From: Halovenus carboxidivorans | GTDB lineage: Archaea; Halobacteriota; Halobacteria; Halobacteriales; Haloarculaceae | DNA: 64,000 bases | Assembly: GCF_009831575.1 (NCBI RefSeq) | Contig: NZ_WUUT01000004.1 | Span: forward strand, 40,138 to 104,137 | Reading direction: 5' to 3' | Shown: one piece after another, positions 36,137-45,457 of the stretch | How positions within the stretch are numbered: the stretch's first letter is position 1 | Layout of the letters: the number at the start of each line of letters is the position of its first letter | Translations under genes and position numbers: made by a program | The notes under the pieces: generated by a model | Database searches by the model: none | The model's input: the letters and a program-made list of their open reading frames with translations, nothing else | Told to the model about the DNA's origin: nothing

Positions 36137-37771
36137 ATGATGAGCGACGTTCTCGGCATCGACGAGACGATTCTTCGAGTCGGCAGTCTGGCCGTGCTCG
36201 CGGTCGCACTCCTCGTCTCCGTGTCTGTCCTCTCTCGTATCGAGGGTCGGTCTCGACTGTTCGCTGGCCCCCGCGAACGGTTCGTCTTCGGGATTCCGTG
36301 GGGGACGGCTCTCGTCGTCGTCTCCGTGGTCGCCGTCTACTATCTGGTCCAGGGCGGCGGCAAACCGGGCGGCCCAATCGTCTCCGGGTTTCGCTCGTGG
36401 TCGCTGTGGTATCCACAGGGGATCCTGTTCTCCTCGTTTGCACACTTCAACGACGCCCACCTCACCGGCAATATGGTCGGGACCGTTGCCTTCGCCCCGG
36501 TCGCGGAGTACGTCTGGCGGCACTACCCCGATGATCCGGACCTGTCGGGCTGGCGAGGGAATCCCCACGCCCGGATCGGGGTGTTCGTGGCCGCCGTCGT
36601 CTCGGTCGGCGTACTCGGGAGCGTCGTCGTTCCCGGCGCAGTGATCGGATTCTCCGGCGTAGTGTTCGCCTTTGCAGGCTTTACGATCGTCACCGCGCCA
36701 ATCGAGACCGTATTTGCCATCGTCGCCATCCAGGTCGTTCGTCTCCTGCACAGCGCCGTCACGGACCCGTTCGTCGTCGCACAGGCACAGGAACAGTTCG
36801 TCCGGCCGTCGTGGGCCAACATCGCGGTCCAGGGCCACCTCTATGGACTGGTTGTCGGGGTCCTTCTCGGCGTCGCGTTGCTCCGGTACCGCGACCGCGA
36901 ACCGAACCTGTTCGCCGTCTTCGGCGCCGCTCTCGTCTTCGCGGTCAGTCGCTCGCTGCAGTCGGTCTACTGGTTTCTGGGCAACGAGACCTACGTGCTG
37001 TTTACTGCGATCGGTGCGGCCGGCGTGTTCGTCCTCGCGACGATCATCGCCGTCGCCGCCTGCAACCCCGGCGACTCGTCGCTCCCGGTGTTCGATGTCT
37101 CCGGAGCCAGGGCGGCGACCGGCATCCTCGTCGCACTTCTCCTCGGCCTCGCGGTCATCGGTATCCCGTACAACCTCGTTCCGGTCGATGGGGGACCCGC
37201 GACGGCCGACGGCAGTGGGATCGAGGTCCGTGACTACACCCTCACCTACGCCGAGAACGTCGACGACCAGTATATCGGTGCACTCGAGATCCCCGGCGTC
37301 TGGGAGCCGTCGGTGAGCAGAAGCGGTGTCATCGTCACGAGTACACAGCGAAACAGCTGGGGGGTTGCCATCTCCGCACAGGAACTCGCGACCCGGCGGT
37401 CGGCCACTGTCGCTCTCGGCGACGCCACCTGGCGCGAGACGGTCGAGATCTCTCGAACTGGATGGGAGGTGGCCGGATCGAACAGCACCTACAAGGTGTA
37501 CGCTAACCGGGGTGACGGGTGGCAGGAACTGTACGCCGCCGATCCCGTCACGGCGAATCTTCTCATCAACGACAGCACGATCACGATCCGTCCGGCCGAT
37601 GAGTTCTACGAACTCGTGGTGGAACGCGACGGCGAGCGGATCGGCGTCGAGCAGATTCCCGGCCCGGGCGGCAAAACCACGATCGGATCGATTCAGTTCA
37701 GCCGGAACGGCTCGGCTCTGCTGGCCCGCCACGAGGGAACCGTCGTCCAGATCGCCGCGTTTCGGTCGTGA
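36137..37771 (+). CDS. Rhomboid-family protease with C-terminal extracellular domain
   Basis: The 544-residue protein holds a large rhomboid core: a HFNDAHLTGNM segment near 104-113, catalytic Ser about 173 in GFSGVVFAF and His about 234 in QGHLYGLVVG. Two further helices follow (about 275-355). Residues about 365-544 are a predicted beta-rich domain outside the cell with no Cys. Whether this domain presents substrate is unknown. TATA-like CTTAAGA (36108) lies 26-29 bases ahead of the tandem ATGs, so I use 36137; the next ATG at 36140 is equally possible. Confidence 0.8.
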   Translation: MMSDVLGIDETILRVGSLAVLAVALLVSVSVLSRIEGRSRLFAGPRERFVFGIPWGTALVVVSVVAVYYLVQGGGKPGGPIVSGFRSWSLWYPQGILFSSFAHFNDAHLTGNMVGTVAFAPVAEYVWRHYPDDPDLSGWRGNPHARIGVFVAAVVSVGVLGSVVVPGAVIGFSGVVFAFAGFTIVTAPIETVFAIVAIQVVRLLHSAVTDPFVVAQAQEQFVRPSWANIAVQGHLYGLVVGVLLGVALLRYRDREPNLFAVFGAALVFAVSRSLQSVYWFLGNETYVLFTAIGAAGVFVLATIIAVAACNPGDSSLPVFDVSGARAATGILVALLLGLAVIGIPYNLVPVDGGPATADGSGIEVRDYTLTYAENVDDQYIGALEIPGVWEPSVSRSGVIVTSTQRNSWGVAISAQELATRRSATVALGDATWRETVEISRTGWEVAGSNSTYKVYANRGDGWQELYAADPVTANLLINDSTITIRPADEFYELVVERDGERIGVEQIPGPGGKTTIGSIQFSRNGSALLARHEGTVVQIAAFRS

Positions 37772-37780
37772 CCTCTGCGC

Positions 37781-38251
37781 CTACCCCGCCTCGGCGGTGA
37801 CCGTGTTGACGTTCATCTGGTCCCCGGTGAAGATGACCGTGATCTTGGTCACGTCTGCTGTCACCTCGATAGTCGCGCCGAACCGTCCGCCACCCGGCTG
37901 GCCGTCGCTGCTCTCGTTTGCCGACCCGCTCGTTTCTGACCCGGCCCGGGGTTCCGTCTCGTTCTGACTGCCGCGGACATCGATCTCGAACGAGCCGACC
38001 ACATCGAACCGCGTCGTCGAATCGGGCCGGGGGAGTTCGTCTTCGTACTGGTCCGACCCGCTCGCCTCTATTGCGCCGGTCTTTTCGACCTCTTCGATCG
38101 TCACGTCGTAATCGACCGGCACTGTCGACGCGTTGCTCACGGTGACGTCGATTTCCTCGCGCTCACTGCTATCGAGACAACCAGCAAATGATGCCGCGAA
38201 AACGGCGCCGACAGAGGACAGCAGTCCACGGCGAGACGGGCGGCCCGACAT
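37781..38251 (-). CDS. Tat lipoprotein, function unknown
   Basis: The 156-residue product starts MSGRPSRRGLLSSVGAVFAA and has a lipobox ending SFAGC, so Cys25 would carry the lipid after Tat export. The mature part has a beta-sandwich look (IDVTVSNASTVPVDYDVTI) with a Ser/Gly/Asn-rich loop near residues 103-122. I do not recognise a named family. It is convergent with the rhomboid gene (nine bases apart) and follows the DUF418 gene on its own strand. Confidence 0.7.
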   Translation of the reverse strand: MSGRPSRRGLLSSVGAVFAASFAGCLDSSEREEIDVTVSNASTVPVDYDVTIEEVEKTGAIEASGSDQYEDELPRPDSTTRFDVVGSFEIDVRGSQNETEPRAGSETSGSANESSDGQPGGGRFGATIEVTADVTKITVIFTGDQMNVNTVTAEAG

Positions 38252-38295
38252 ACCTCATGGACTGTCACACCGGCTGATAAATAGTTCGGTCCGCC

Positions 38296-39519
38296 TCACC
38301 GCCAGTCCCCGTACGTGCCGCGCCGCCAGAGCCACTCGACGGGACCGTACTCGAACCGCCGGAGCCACACGACGGAGAGTATCGCTTGGACGACCCAGAT
38401 GGCGACGACGACGCCGAGCTGTTCGACTCGATTGAGCTGTCCGAACAGCCCGAGGCCGTACCCGTAGAAAATCGTCGTCGCGACGACGGTCTGGAACAGG
38501 TAGTTGCTGAGCGCCGTCCGCCCGACCGCCTGGCAGACGGTGATGAGCAGGCCGCTGGAGCGACCCTTGCAGTAGTACATCACGAGACTCGCGTAGGCGA
38601 GCGCCACGAACAACGCTCCGATGTTGTTCAGCGACCAGTTGAGCACACCCGCACCGCCGGCCCAGTCGTAACTGAACACGATCCAGAGCCCTGCTCCGAC
38701 GAAGGCGAACCCGACCGCGGCACCGAGGAGGATCAGCCGCCGGTAGGTTCGACGCGACCAGTCGTTGGTCAACAGCCCCGACTTGTACATTGCCATCCCC
38801 CACAGCATCAGCCCGGTGTACCGCCACGCGGTCGAGGTGAGCAGTTGTGTCGTGTGTGCCTGTATCGCTTCCTCGCGCCGCTGCTCGAAGCCGTCGAGCC
38901 ACGACCCCTGGTAGGCTTCGATCTCGGCCTGAATCGCCCCGTCGGCGGCCGTCCAGGCGTCGTGAGTGGCCGATAGCCCGATCCGAAACGCCGCGTCGAT
39001 GCTGAGGACGGTCGGAATCGCGATCAGGACGGCTCCGATAGCGAGCAACTGCTTCGGGCTTTCCTCCCAGAACAGCACCGCCAGGGAGCCACACACCGCG
39101 TAGACGACCAGAATGTCTCCGTCCCAGAACAGGTAGGCGTGGGCCAGTCCGATCAACAGCAAGACGGCCGTCCGACGGTAGTGGAGCACGATTGCCGACC
39201 GTTCGGCGTCCTGCTTCGACTGCATGAAGAGGACGATCCCCGCGCCGAACAGCACCGAAAACAGCGCGATGAACTTCTGCTCGAAGAAGACGTGGCTGCC
39301 GAGCCAGACCCACAGGTCGGCGCCGCTGAAATAGCTGTACTCGGTCGGGTTGACCCGGGCGATCGAGGGCAGCGAGAACGACTGGATGTTGATGATCAGA
39401 ATCCCGAAAATCGCGATGCCCCGGAGCACGTCGAGGCTGACGATCCGCTCGTCCGGCGCAGTCGGTCTCGGCTCCGGGTCGTCCGCACGGTCATCGCCGA
39501 CGGTATCGGCTGCTGTCAC
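38296..39519 (-). CDS. DUF418-type multi-pass membrane protein
   Basis: The 407-residue protein starts with an acidic tail and then SLDVLRGIAIFGILIINI, the opening of the DUF418 (YeiB-like) family related to acyltransferase-type membrane proteins. About ten helices follow, and the end TALSNYLFQTVVATTIFYGYGLG is the family C-terminal core. The role in archaea is unknown. The start is a GTG at 39519; a TATA element (ATTTATTGG, about 39546) lies 27 bases upstream, indicating a leaderless transcript. Confidence 0.82.
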   Translation of the reverse strand: MTAADTVGDDRADDPEPRPTAPDERIVSLDVLRGIAIFGILIINIQSFSLPSIARVNPTEYSYFSGADLWVWLGSHVFFEQKFIALFSVLFGAGIVLFMQSKQDAERSAIVLHYRRTAVLLLIGLAHAYLFWDGDILVVYAVCGSLAVLFWEESPKQLLAIGAVLIAIPTVLSIDAAFRIGLSATHDAWTAADGAIQAEIEAYQGSWLDGFEQRREEAIQAHTTQLLTSTAWRYTGLMLWGMAMYKSGLLTNDWSRRTYRRLILLGAAVGFAFVGAGLWIVFSYDWAGGAGVLNWSLNNIGALFVALAYASLVMYYCKGRSSGLLITVCQAVGRTALSNYLFQTVVATTIFYGYGLGLFGQLNRVEQLGVVVAIWVVQAILSVVWLRRFEYGPVEWLWRRGTYGDWR

Positions 39520-39565
39520 GTCTGGTGTGTGTGGCTATGCCCCAATAAATCCGGTCTTCTCCCGG

Positions 39566-40186
39566 TCACCACTCGATACGAAACAGCTCCACGTCGATCG
39601 TCTTTGACTCCGCCGAGTGGTGCTCGAACGTCTTCGGAAGGTCGAACTCCGCGCTGTAGGCGTGGGTCATCTCCCCGCCGTGGTCGGCCGCGAACGATTC
39701 CACGAACTCGGAGCTTCCCGCGTTGTGGATCGAGTACGAGACGCTCGCGATCTCTGCGGTCGTCTCCAGAAACGCCCGGTCGGCGTGTTCGTTGCCGTCC
39801 TGTGCGCCGAACGGCGGGTTCATCACGACCGTCGTCTCCTCGTCGGGAGCGAGCGGAACCTGGGTCGCGTCCGCCTGCACCCACGAGACGGAGCTTTTCG
39901 CGGCGATTCGGCCGCGGTTCTCCTGTGCGGTGTGTAACGCGGCGGCGTCGATATCGACGCCGATGACCCGCCGGGGGCCACGTAGCGTCGCCGCCAGCCC
40001 GAGCATGCCAGTGCCACAGCCGAGATCGACCACCGTCCGGTCCTCGATATCGCCCTGCAGGTCGGCCACGTGAACGAGATAGGAGGCAAGCTCTGGCGGC
40101 GTCCGGTACTGCTCCAGGTCGACCCGCGGATCGTCGAACCCCGCGACGACCCCGAGCTGCTGGGTCAGTTGACTCCGTGTCGACAT
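39566..40186 (-). CDS. METTL5-type rRNA adenine-N6 methyltransferase
   Basis: The 206-residue Rossmann methylase has VVDLGCGTGMLGLAA as the SAM site and NPPFGAQDGNEHAD as the catalytic motif of adenine-N6 enzymes. An N-terminal LEQYRTPPELASYL segment is typical of METTL5. The eukaryotic homologue methylates one adenine of 18S rRNA, so a 16S rRNA target is likely here. An AT-rich promoter (TTTTAGTATTAAC) lies about 20-30 bases upstream. Confidence 0.86.
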   Translation of the reverse strand: MSTRSQLTQQLGVVAGFDDPRVDLEQYRTPPELASYLVHVADLQGDIEDRTVVDLGCGTGMLGLAATLRGPRRVIGVDIDAAALHTAQENRGRIAAKSSVSWVQADATQVPLAPDEETTVVMNPPFGAQDGNEHADRAFLETTAEIASVSYSIHNAGSSEFVESFAADHGGEMTHAYSAEFDLPKTFEHHSAESKTIDVELFRIEW

Positions 40187-40240
40187 CTACACGGAAATAC
40201 CGCTGTTAATACTAAAAGACTTCCGAATAACTATAGGTAA

Positions 40241-40795
40241 TTACTTGTGCCCGACGAGAGCGAACGTCTCCGAGCGGGTCGCCGCCACCTCGATTTCGAA
40301 GCCGGCCTCGGAGAGGAGCGTCCGGGCTTGATCGAGGTCGTATCGCTCCGAGAGCGGCGGGCCGGACTCGCCGTCGCCCGAGGCGGTCCAGTCGACGATG
40401 ACCACCTGTCCGTCGGGGGCGAGCACGCGGTACAACTCGCTGACCGACTGCTCGGTCGCGCTCTCGTGAAACGTCATCGTCGAGAACGCGCCGTCGAATG
40501 TGTTAGCGGAGAACGGGAGTCGCCCGGCGTCCGCGGTCACCGGGCCGACGGTCTCCGGCAGGCCTCGTTCACGGTAGCGCTCGTGCATCACAGCCTGGAC
40601 ATCGAGCGCGACGACGCTTCCCACGAACGGAGCCACTTCGTCCGTGTAGAAGCCGGTTCCACTGCCGATGTCGAGTATTCTGCTGTCGGCTCCCGTCGGG
40701 AGCCACTGGAGCAACTCCTCTCGTGAACAGAACCGAAACCGCGTCGGCTCTTCGAGTCGGTCGGCCATCTCCGGGTCGAACGTGTGAAATCCCAT
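40241..40795 (-). CDS. Class I SAM-dependent methyltransferase
   Basis: The 184-residue protein has a UbiE-like methylase fold: ILDIGSGTGFYTDEVAP for SAM binding, ADAGRLPFSANTFDGAF, and VLAPDGQVVIVDW. The N-terminus starts MGFHTFDPEMADRLEEP. Substrate unknown; small-molecule, arsenite and quinone methylases share this pattern. No cysteine pair typical of arsenite methylases is visible. It stands alone between Dph2 and METTL5 genes on the same strand. Confidence 0.8.
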   Translation of the reverse strand: MGFHTFDPEMADRLEEPTRFRFCSREELLQWLPTGADSRILDIGSGTGFYTDEVAPFVGSVVALDVQAVMHERYRERGLPETVGPVTADAGRLPFSANTFDGAFSTMTFHESATEQSVSELYRVLAPDGQVVIVDWTASGDGESGPPLSERYDLDQARTLLSEAGFEIEVAATRSETFALVGHK

Positions 40796-40843
40796 CGGCG
40801 GGACTACGTGCGGCGCAGATAAGTAGGGTCGGAACCGGCGGCG

Positions 40844-41899
40844 TTACCACGTGCCGTGGAACGTGTCGAATTCGAGGCTGTCAAGCGGCTTCTCGCCGAT
40901 CGCGATCTCGTACTCGCCGGGGGTGAGCATCGGCTTGTTGAACTGCGGACCGTCGTCGGTCGTGATTCGCGGACAGCCAGTGTTCACGTAAGCGTCGAGT
41001 CCGAAGTTTCGCAGCCGATCCGGGGTGACCTCGTCCATCGTAATCAGGTAGGCGTCGTCGTTGTTCTCGACGATCTCCTGGGCCTGCTCCCAGCGACCCT
41101 GTCCGATCTTCGTACAGAAGATCACGCCCCACGTGTCGGCGTCCATCGCCTTGTGGACCGTCGCGTAGCGCTGTTTCATGAACTTCTCGTTGTCGGCGAC
41201 GGAGACGGCGTTGTTGACCGGATCAGCGATGACGACGTGTTTCTCGGGGTGTTCCATCGCCAGCCCGAGGGGGTGGAACTTCCCGCCGCCGACGTACAGC
41301 ATCTGGTCGGCGTCGACGTCCGCGGAGGCGTAGTTACAGCCGAGCACCTGACCCTCGTGGGTCAGCCGTTCGTCGCCCCGCCGAGTGTGGACCGTGTACC
41401 CCTCGTCTTCGAGATACTCGCGCATCTCGTCGAACTTGTTCATGTGCTGGGCCGTCGTGACCAGCCCCACGTCCGGATCCTCCTCGGGCGGTGCGAGTTC
41501 CTCGTCGAGTGCCCGGTCGATGATCGGGAAGACATCGACGTTCGAGAACAGCGGGACGTAGATGATGCGGTCGGACTCTTTCATCGGGGAGTGACCGAAG
41601 TGGACGAACACGTCGGTCCGTTTCATCAGGTAGGTGTCGAGATCACAGGCCCCGTAACAGGGCTGTCCGGAGATCATCACCGACACGTCGTCTGGAAGTA
41701 GTTCGCGCAGATCGCTGGCGACGCCCGGACCGCGGCGTTTGAGTCCTTCCGGGAACTGCAGGCCGACGGTCTCGGCGTCGCGTTCGGCAACGGCGTCGAC
41801 GATCCGGTCGAGTTCGTAATCCCACTCGCGGTCGTGCCGCAGAGACATACCGGTGTTACGCAGATCGCCGTCGGGCCGCTCGCTCGTTTCCTGGCTCAT
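40844..41899 (-). CDS. dph2: Diphthamide synthase subunit Dph2
   Basis: The 351-residue enzyme starts diphthamide formation on elongation factor 2 by moving an aminocarboxypropyl group from SAM to a histidine, using a [4Fe-4S] cluster. The three cluster cysteines are visible: Cys81 (QPCYGACDL), Cys188 (LGCNYAS) and Cys309 (NTGCPRIT). The archaeal enzyme works as a homodimer. The N-terminal 17 residues before a second ATG (41848) may be an extension. It is divergent from the Hsp20-like gene. Confidence 0.93.
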   Translation of the reverse strand: MSQETSERPDGDLRNTGMSLRHDREWDYELDRIVDAVAERDAETVGLQFPEGLKRRGPGVASDLRELLPDDVSVMISGQPCYGACDLDTYLMKRTDVFVHFGHSPMKESDRIIYVPLFSNVDVFPIIDRALDEELAPPEEDPDVGLVTTAQHMNKFDEMREYLEDEGYTVHTRRGDERLTHEGQVLGCNYASADVDADQMLYVGGGKFHPLGLAMEHPEKHVVIADPVNNAVSVADNEKFMKQRYATVHKAMDADTWGVIFCTKIGQGRWEQAQEIVENNDDAYLITMDEVTPDRLRNFGLDAYVNTGCPRITTDDGPQFNKPMLTPGEYEIAIGEKPLDSLEFDTFHGTW

Positions 41900-41989
41900 T
41901 ACACTCTTCTATCCGCTCAGTCCGTAAAACGACGGCGTTCCTCTGCCGAGACCGGGGGGTTTACGATTGTTCCGTCCATACGGCCGGAT

Positions 41990-42346
41990 ATGTCAGCGCT
42001 GCGCGATGCGTTGCGTGATCTCCCAGAGGCCGTGTTCGCCGATATCCTGGAAGGGGAAGATAGCTATCTCCTCGTGATCGACCTTCCGGGAGCGACTGCC
42101 GAGACCATCGACATCAGCGCCGAGAGCAACCGGCTGCGCATCGAAGCCCGGCGCAGCAAGGACGTCTCCCGCGAGTTCCGGTTCCTCTCCGAGGAGCGCT
42201 CGCTGTTTCTCGATGTCGACCTCCCGCTGCCGCCGGACGCCGATCCGACGGCGGCGGAGGCGACCGTCGAGCGCGGCGTCCTCGAACTCACCGTCCCGAA
42301 ACACGCCGTCACGGAGGAGACACGGATTCCGGTCGACGAGGCCTGA
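41990..42346 (+). CDS. Hsp20/alpha-crystallin-like small protein
   Basis: The 118-residue protein starts MSALRDALRDLPEAVFADI and has an alpha-crystallin-like beta sandwich (LLVIDLPGATAETIDISAES, FLDVDLPLPPDAD, RGVLELTVPK). Both flanking arms are shorter than in true small heat-shock proteins and no I-x-I tail is seen, so oligomer formation is doubtful. A TTTACG element about 29 bases upstream may be the TATA box. It lies 18 bases before the UbiB-type gene and may share its transcript. Confidence 0.78.
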   Translation: MSALRDALRDLPEAVFADILEGEDSYLLVIDLPGATAETIDISAESNRLRIEARRSKDVSREFRFLSEERSLFLDVDLPLPPDADPTAAEATVERGVLELTVPKHAVTEETRIPVDEA

Positions 42347-42364
42347 CTTCGAGGTGTCGTCGTA

Positions 42365-44179
42365 GTGAATCTCCGTGCATACTGGCGGTTCGTTATCGTT
42401 ATCTGGCAGTTCTTCCCCCTGACCGTCGCCTACCTCCGGGATCGACGCCGATTCCTGATCGTCGGGGGCCCCCGCGAGGTGTCCAGCGCGACGCGTCGCC
42501 GCCGGGCCGAAAAGTTGCTGAACTCCCTTCTGACCCTCGGTCCGACCTTCATCAAACTCGGCCAACTGCTCTCGACGCGGCCGGACATCCTCCCGCCGGA
42601 GTACATCGCCGAGTTCTCGAAACTCCAGGACGACGTGCCCGCCGCCGAGTGGGCCGAGGCCGAACGGGTGATCGAGGCGGAACTCGGCCCGGTCTCCGAG
42701 TGGTTCGCGGAGTTCGACCGGGACCCGATCAGCGGAGCCAGCCTCGGGCAGGTCTACCGCGCGCAGATCGACGGGCAGGATGTCGCGGTCAAGGTCCGTC
42801 GACCCGGCGTGGAGGACCTGGTCGAGGCCGACCTCCGGGTGATCCGGTGGCTGCTCCCGGTTCTCATGCGGTTTGTCGACGACGCGCGGTCGTTCTCACT
42901 CGAAACACTCGCAGACGAGTTCGAGCGGACGATCCGCCAGGAGATGGACTACGAGCGCGAAGGCGAGATGCTCCAGCGCATCCGTCAGAACTTCGCGGGC
43001 AACGACGACATCCGTATCCCGCGGTTGATCGAGTCTCACTCCGGGCGGCGCGTGCTGACGATGGAGTACGTCGAGGGGACGAAGATCAACGACCTCAACC
43101 GACTGGACGAGAAACGCCTCGACCGCTCGGAGCTAGCGACCACGCTCCAGGAGACGTACCTCCAGATGATCGTCGAGGACGGCGTCTTCCACGCCGACCC
43201 CCATCCCGGAAACCTCGCCGTCGCCGACGACGGGACGCTCATCTTCTATGACTTCGGGATGAGCGGGTTCGTCGACCCGTTCGTCCAGGACAAGATCATC
43301 GACTTCTACACCGCCGTCGCCAGACAGGACATCGACGCCATTCTGGATACGCTGATCGAGATGGGAACACTCTCGCCGGAGGCCGACCGCGATGTCATGG
43401 CCGACGTGATGGAAGTCGCAATCGCGGACGTCCGCGGCGAGGAGGTCGAACAGTACCGCGTCCAGCAGATCATCGAACAGGTGGAGGACACCATCTACGA
43501 GTTCCCGCTCAGGTTGCCGTCGAATCTCGCGCTCGTTCTCCGCGTCGCGACGGTCGTCGAGGGTGTCTGTGTCACGCTCGACCCGGAGTTCGATTTCATC
43601 TCGGTCGCGACGGACTACCTTCGCGAACAGGGCTATCTCGAACGCGGTATCCGGGAGTACGCGACCGAGCGCGTTCAGGAGGTCGGTGACGCGGCCAGTT
43701 CCGTGATCCGCGTTCCGCCGAAACTGGAGTCGACGCTGGACCGGATGCAACGGGACGACCTCCGGGTGAAGGCGGAACTCGAAGAGGACAACGACTTTTT
43801 CGATCGGCTGGCGAAACGGATGATTCTCGGGATGGTTTTCACGGGTGGCCTCGTCTCCACGACGCTTCTGTACGTCTTCGAGAGCATCGAGGCGACGGCG
43901 GTCGCCGCCGTCCCGACGCTGATCGTCGGCCTGTTACTCTATCGCTCGTTCACGAAAGACCGCGGGTTCAGCGGTCAGCCACAGTTCACCAGACAACGGA
44001 TGCGCCAGCGCGAGGACGAGGACGCGGTCGGTCTCGGTGAGGCTCTCGGCGGGTCCGCGAGCGACTCGATGGACTCGCAGTCGGACTCGGACGACTCCGC
44101 TCCGGAGGGGGACTCTCCCGGCGGCGGCCAGTCGATTGCCGTCGAAGAGCGCCCCCCCGACCGCGACGGGAACCGCTGA
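42365..44179 (+). CDS. ABC1/UbiB (AarF/COQ8) family atypical kinase
   Basis: The 604-residue protein has the family KxGQ region FIKLGQLLSTRPDILPPEY, the nucleotide loop SGASLGQVY, VKVRRPGVED, HADPHPGN and YDFGMSG. Two helices near residues 500-535 anchor it to the membrane. The tail (about 565-604) is Ser/Asp-rich and disordered. COQ8 proteins support quinone synthesis through ATPase activity; the same role with menaquinone is likely. The start is a GTG at 42365, preceded by GAGGTG at 42351. Confidence 0.88.
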   Translation: MNLRAYWRFVIVIWQFFPLTVAYLRDRRRFLIVGGPREVSSATRRRRAEKLLNSLLTLGPTFIKLGQLLSTRPDILPPEYIAEFSKLQDDVPAAEWAEAERVIEAELGPVSEWFAEFDRDPISGASLGQVYRAQIDGQDVAVKVRRPGVEDLVEADLRVIRWLLPVLMRFVDDARSFSLETLADEFERTIRQEMDYEREGEMLQRIRQNFAGNDDIRIPRLIESHSGRRVLTMEYVEGTKINDLNRLDEKRLDRSELATTLQETYLQMIVEDGVFHADPHPGNLAVADDGTLIFYDFGMSGFVDPFVQDKIIDFYTAVARQDIDAILDTLIEMGTLSPEADRDVMADVMEVAIADVRGEEVEQYRVQQIIEQVEDTIYEFPLRLPSNLALVLRVATVVEGVCVTLDPEFDFISVATDYLREQGYLERGIREYATERVQEVGDAASSVIRVPPKLESTLDRMQRDDLRVKAELEEDNDFFDRLAKRMILGMVFTGGLVSTTLLYVFESIEATAVAAVPTLIVGLLLYRSFTKDRGFSGQPQFTRQRMRQREDEDAVGLGEALGGSASDSMDSQSDSDDSAPEGDSPGGGQSIAVEERPPDRDGNR

Positions 44180-44220
44180 GCTCGCAGCCGTGAGACCGCC
44201 TCCGGTTCGATTCCAAACCG

Positions 44221-44228
44221 TTTATACT
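44221..44228 (+). promoter_or_regulatory. TATA box of the aIF-5A gene
   Basis: TTTATACT lies 26 bases (centre to start) ahead of the ATG at 44251, with purine-rich BRE-like bases before it. The spacing predicts a leaderless mRNA. Confidence 0.7.
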
Positions 44229-44250
44229 CACACGTAGACAACGACTGGAC

Positions 44251-44622
44251 ATGGCAAAGCAGCAGACCGAAGTTCGCGAACTCGACGAAGGAAGTTACGT
44301 CCTCATCGAGGACACACCGTGTAAGATCACCTCCTACAGTACGGCGAAGCCGGGCAAGCACGGCAGCGCCAAGGCCCGAATCGACGCCGAGGGGGTCTTC
44401 GACGGTCAGAAACGCTCGCTCTCACAGCCCGTCGACGCGAAGGTCTGGGTCCCGATCATCAACCGCAAGCAGGGCCAGGTCATCGACGTTCGCTCCGACG
44501 AGATCCAGGTGATGGATCTTGAGACCTACGACAACTTCGTCATGAAAGCCGGCGACGAGGACCTGTCCGCCGACGACGAGATCGAGTTCCTCGAATTCGA
44601 GGGCCAGCGCAAGATCGTCTGA
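44251..44622 (+). CDS. eif5A: Translation factor aIF-5A (hypusine protein)
   Basis: The 123-residue factor helps ribosomes through stalls. The modified lysine is Lys36 in [11 protein letters not shown]; the OB-fold half follows ([20 protein letters not shown]). In haloarchaea the lysine is thought to be modified using agmatine, and the next gene is an agmatinase whose start overlaps the stop by one base. This coupling is consistent with hypusine formation through agmatine. Confidence 0.96.
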   Translation: MAKQQTEVRELDEGSYVLIEDTPCKITSYSTAKPGKHGSAKARIDAEGVFDGQKRSLSQPVDAKVWVPIINRKQGQVIDVRSDEIQVMDLETYDNFVMKAGDEDLSADDEIEFLEFEGQRKIV

Positions 44623-45416
44623 TGTTTCCGGGGGCCGTGGCCGACCGCGACGAGGGCTCGTTCGCAGTTGTGGGGGCCCCGCTCGATGCGAGCACGAGTT
44701 TCCGGCCGGGAACTCGGTTCGGTCCGCGGGAGCTGCGCCACGCCGCCCATCCGTTCGAGGATTACGACCAGTCGACGGATTCCTGTTTTACCGACTGTGC
44801 GGTCTACGACCACGGAGATATCCACCCGACGGACGACGTGAGCGAGTATCTCGACTTCCTCTCCGGCACGCTCGCTGAACTCGCCGGAGAGGGGCTGACG
44901 CCGCTGGTACTCGGTGGCGAACACACCGTTACCATCGCTGCACTCCGCGCGCTCGACCCGGACGTGTACGTCTGTCTCGACGCCCATCTGGATCTCCGCG
45001 AGTCCTATGCCGGGAACCCTCTCAGCCACGCGACAGTGACACACCACGCCCTCGATATCGTCGACGAAGCGATCATCCTGGGCGCTCGCTCCGGATCGAA
45101 AGCCGAGTACGAACGCGCCGAGGTGGCCGACGTGACGCTCGTCGAACCGGCCGACGTTCCATCTTGGGAGTTCGACCGGTCCGGTGATCTCTACCTGAGC
45201 GTCGACATCGACGCCGCTGACCCCGGATTCGCGCCGGGGACCGGGACACCGGAGCCGTTCGGCCTCGAACCGCCGACGATGCACGACGTGGTGCGTACCG
45301 TCGCGCCGGAGGCGGTCGGATTCGACGTAGTGGAGGTAAACGACCGCGACGACGGCCAGACAGCGGCTCTCGGCGCGAAACTCCTCCGGGCGTTCGTGTA
45401 CGAAAACGGACAATAA
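44622..45416 (+). CDS. speB: Agmatinase (ureohydrolase family)
   Basis: The 264-residue enzyme splits agmatine, or agmatinyl adducts, to urea and the aminobutyl form. The manganese ligands are present: GGEHT, DAHLDLRES and SVDIDAADPGFAPGTGTPEP. Haloferax has a like-placed essential agmatinase needed for the deoxyhypusine on aIF-5A. The ATG shares one base with the aIF-5A stop, so the pair is translated together. Arginase activity is not excluded but is less likely in this context. Confidence 0.92.
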   Translation: MFPGAVADRDEGSFAVVGAPLDASTSFRPGTRFGPRELRHAAHPFEDYDQSTDSCFTDCAVYDHGDIHPTDDVSEYLDFLSGTLAELAGEGLTPLVLGGEHTVTIAALRALDPDVYVCLDAHLDLRESYAGNPLSHATVTHHALDIVDEAIILGARSGSKAEYERAEVADVTLVEPADVPSWEFDRSGDLYLSVDIDAADPGFAPGTGTPEPFGLEPPTMHDVVRTVAPEAVGFDVVEVNDRDDGQTAALGAKLLRAFVYENGQ

Positions 45417-45457
45417 CAGTCGCTGGCTTTTTGACCTGATGGACCCCTCGTAGCCAC

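Noticed and set aside
36110-37732. A 540-codon antisense frame over the second rhomboid gene
   Set aside because: Fully antisense to a protein with clear rhomboid motifs; no hydrophobic or domain pattern of its own.
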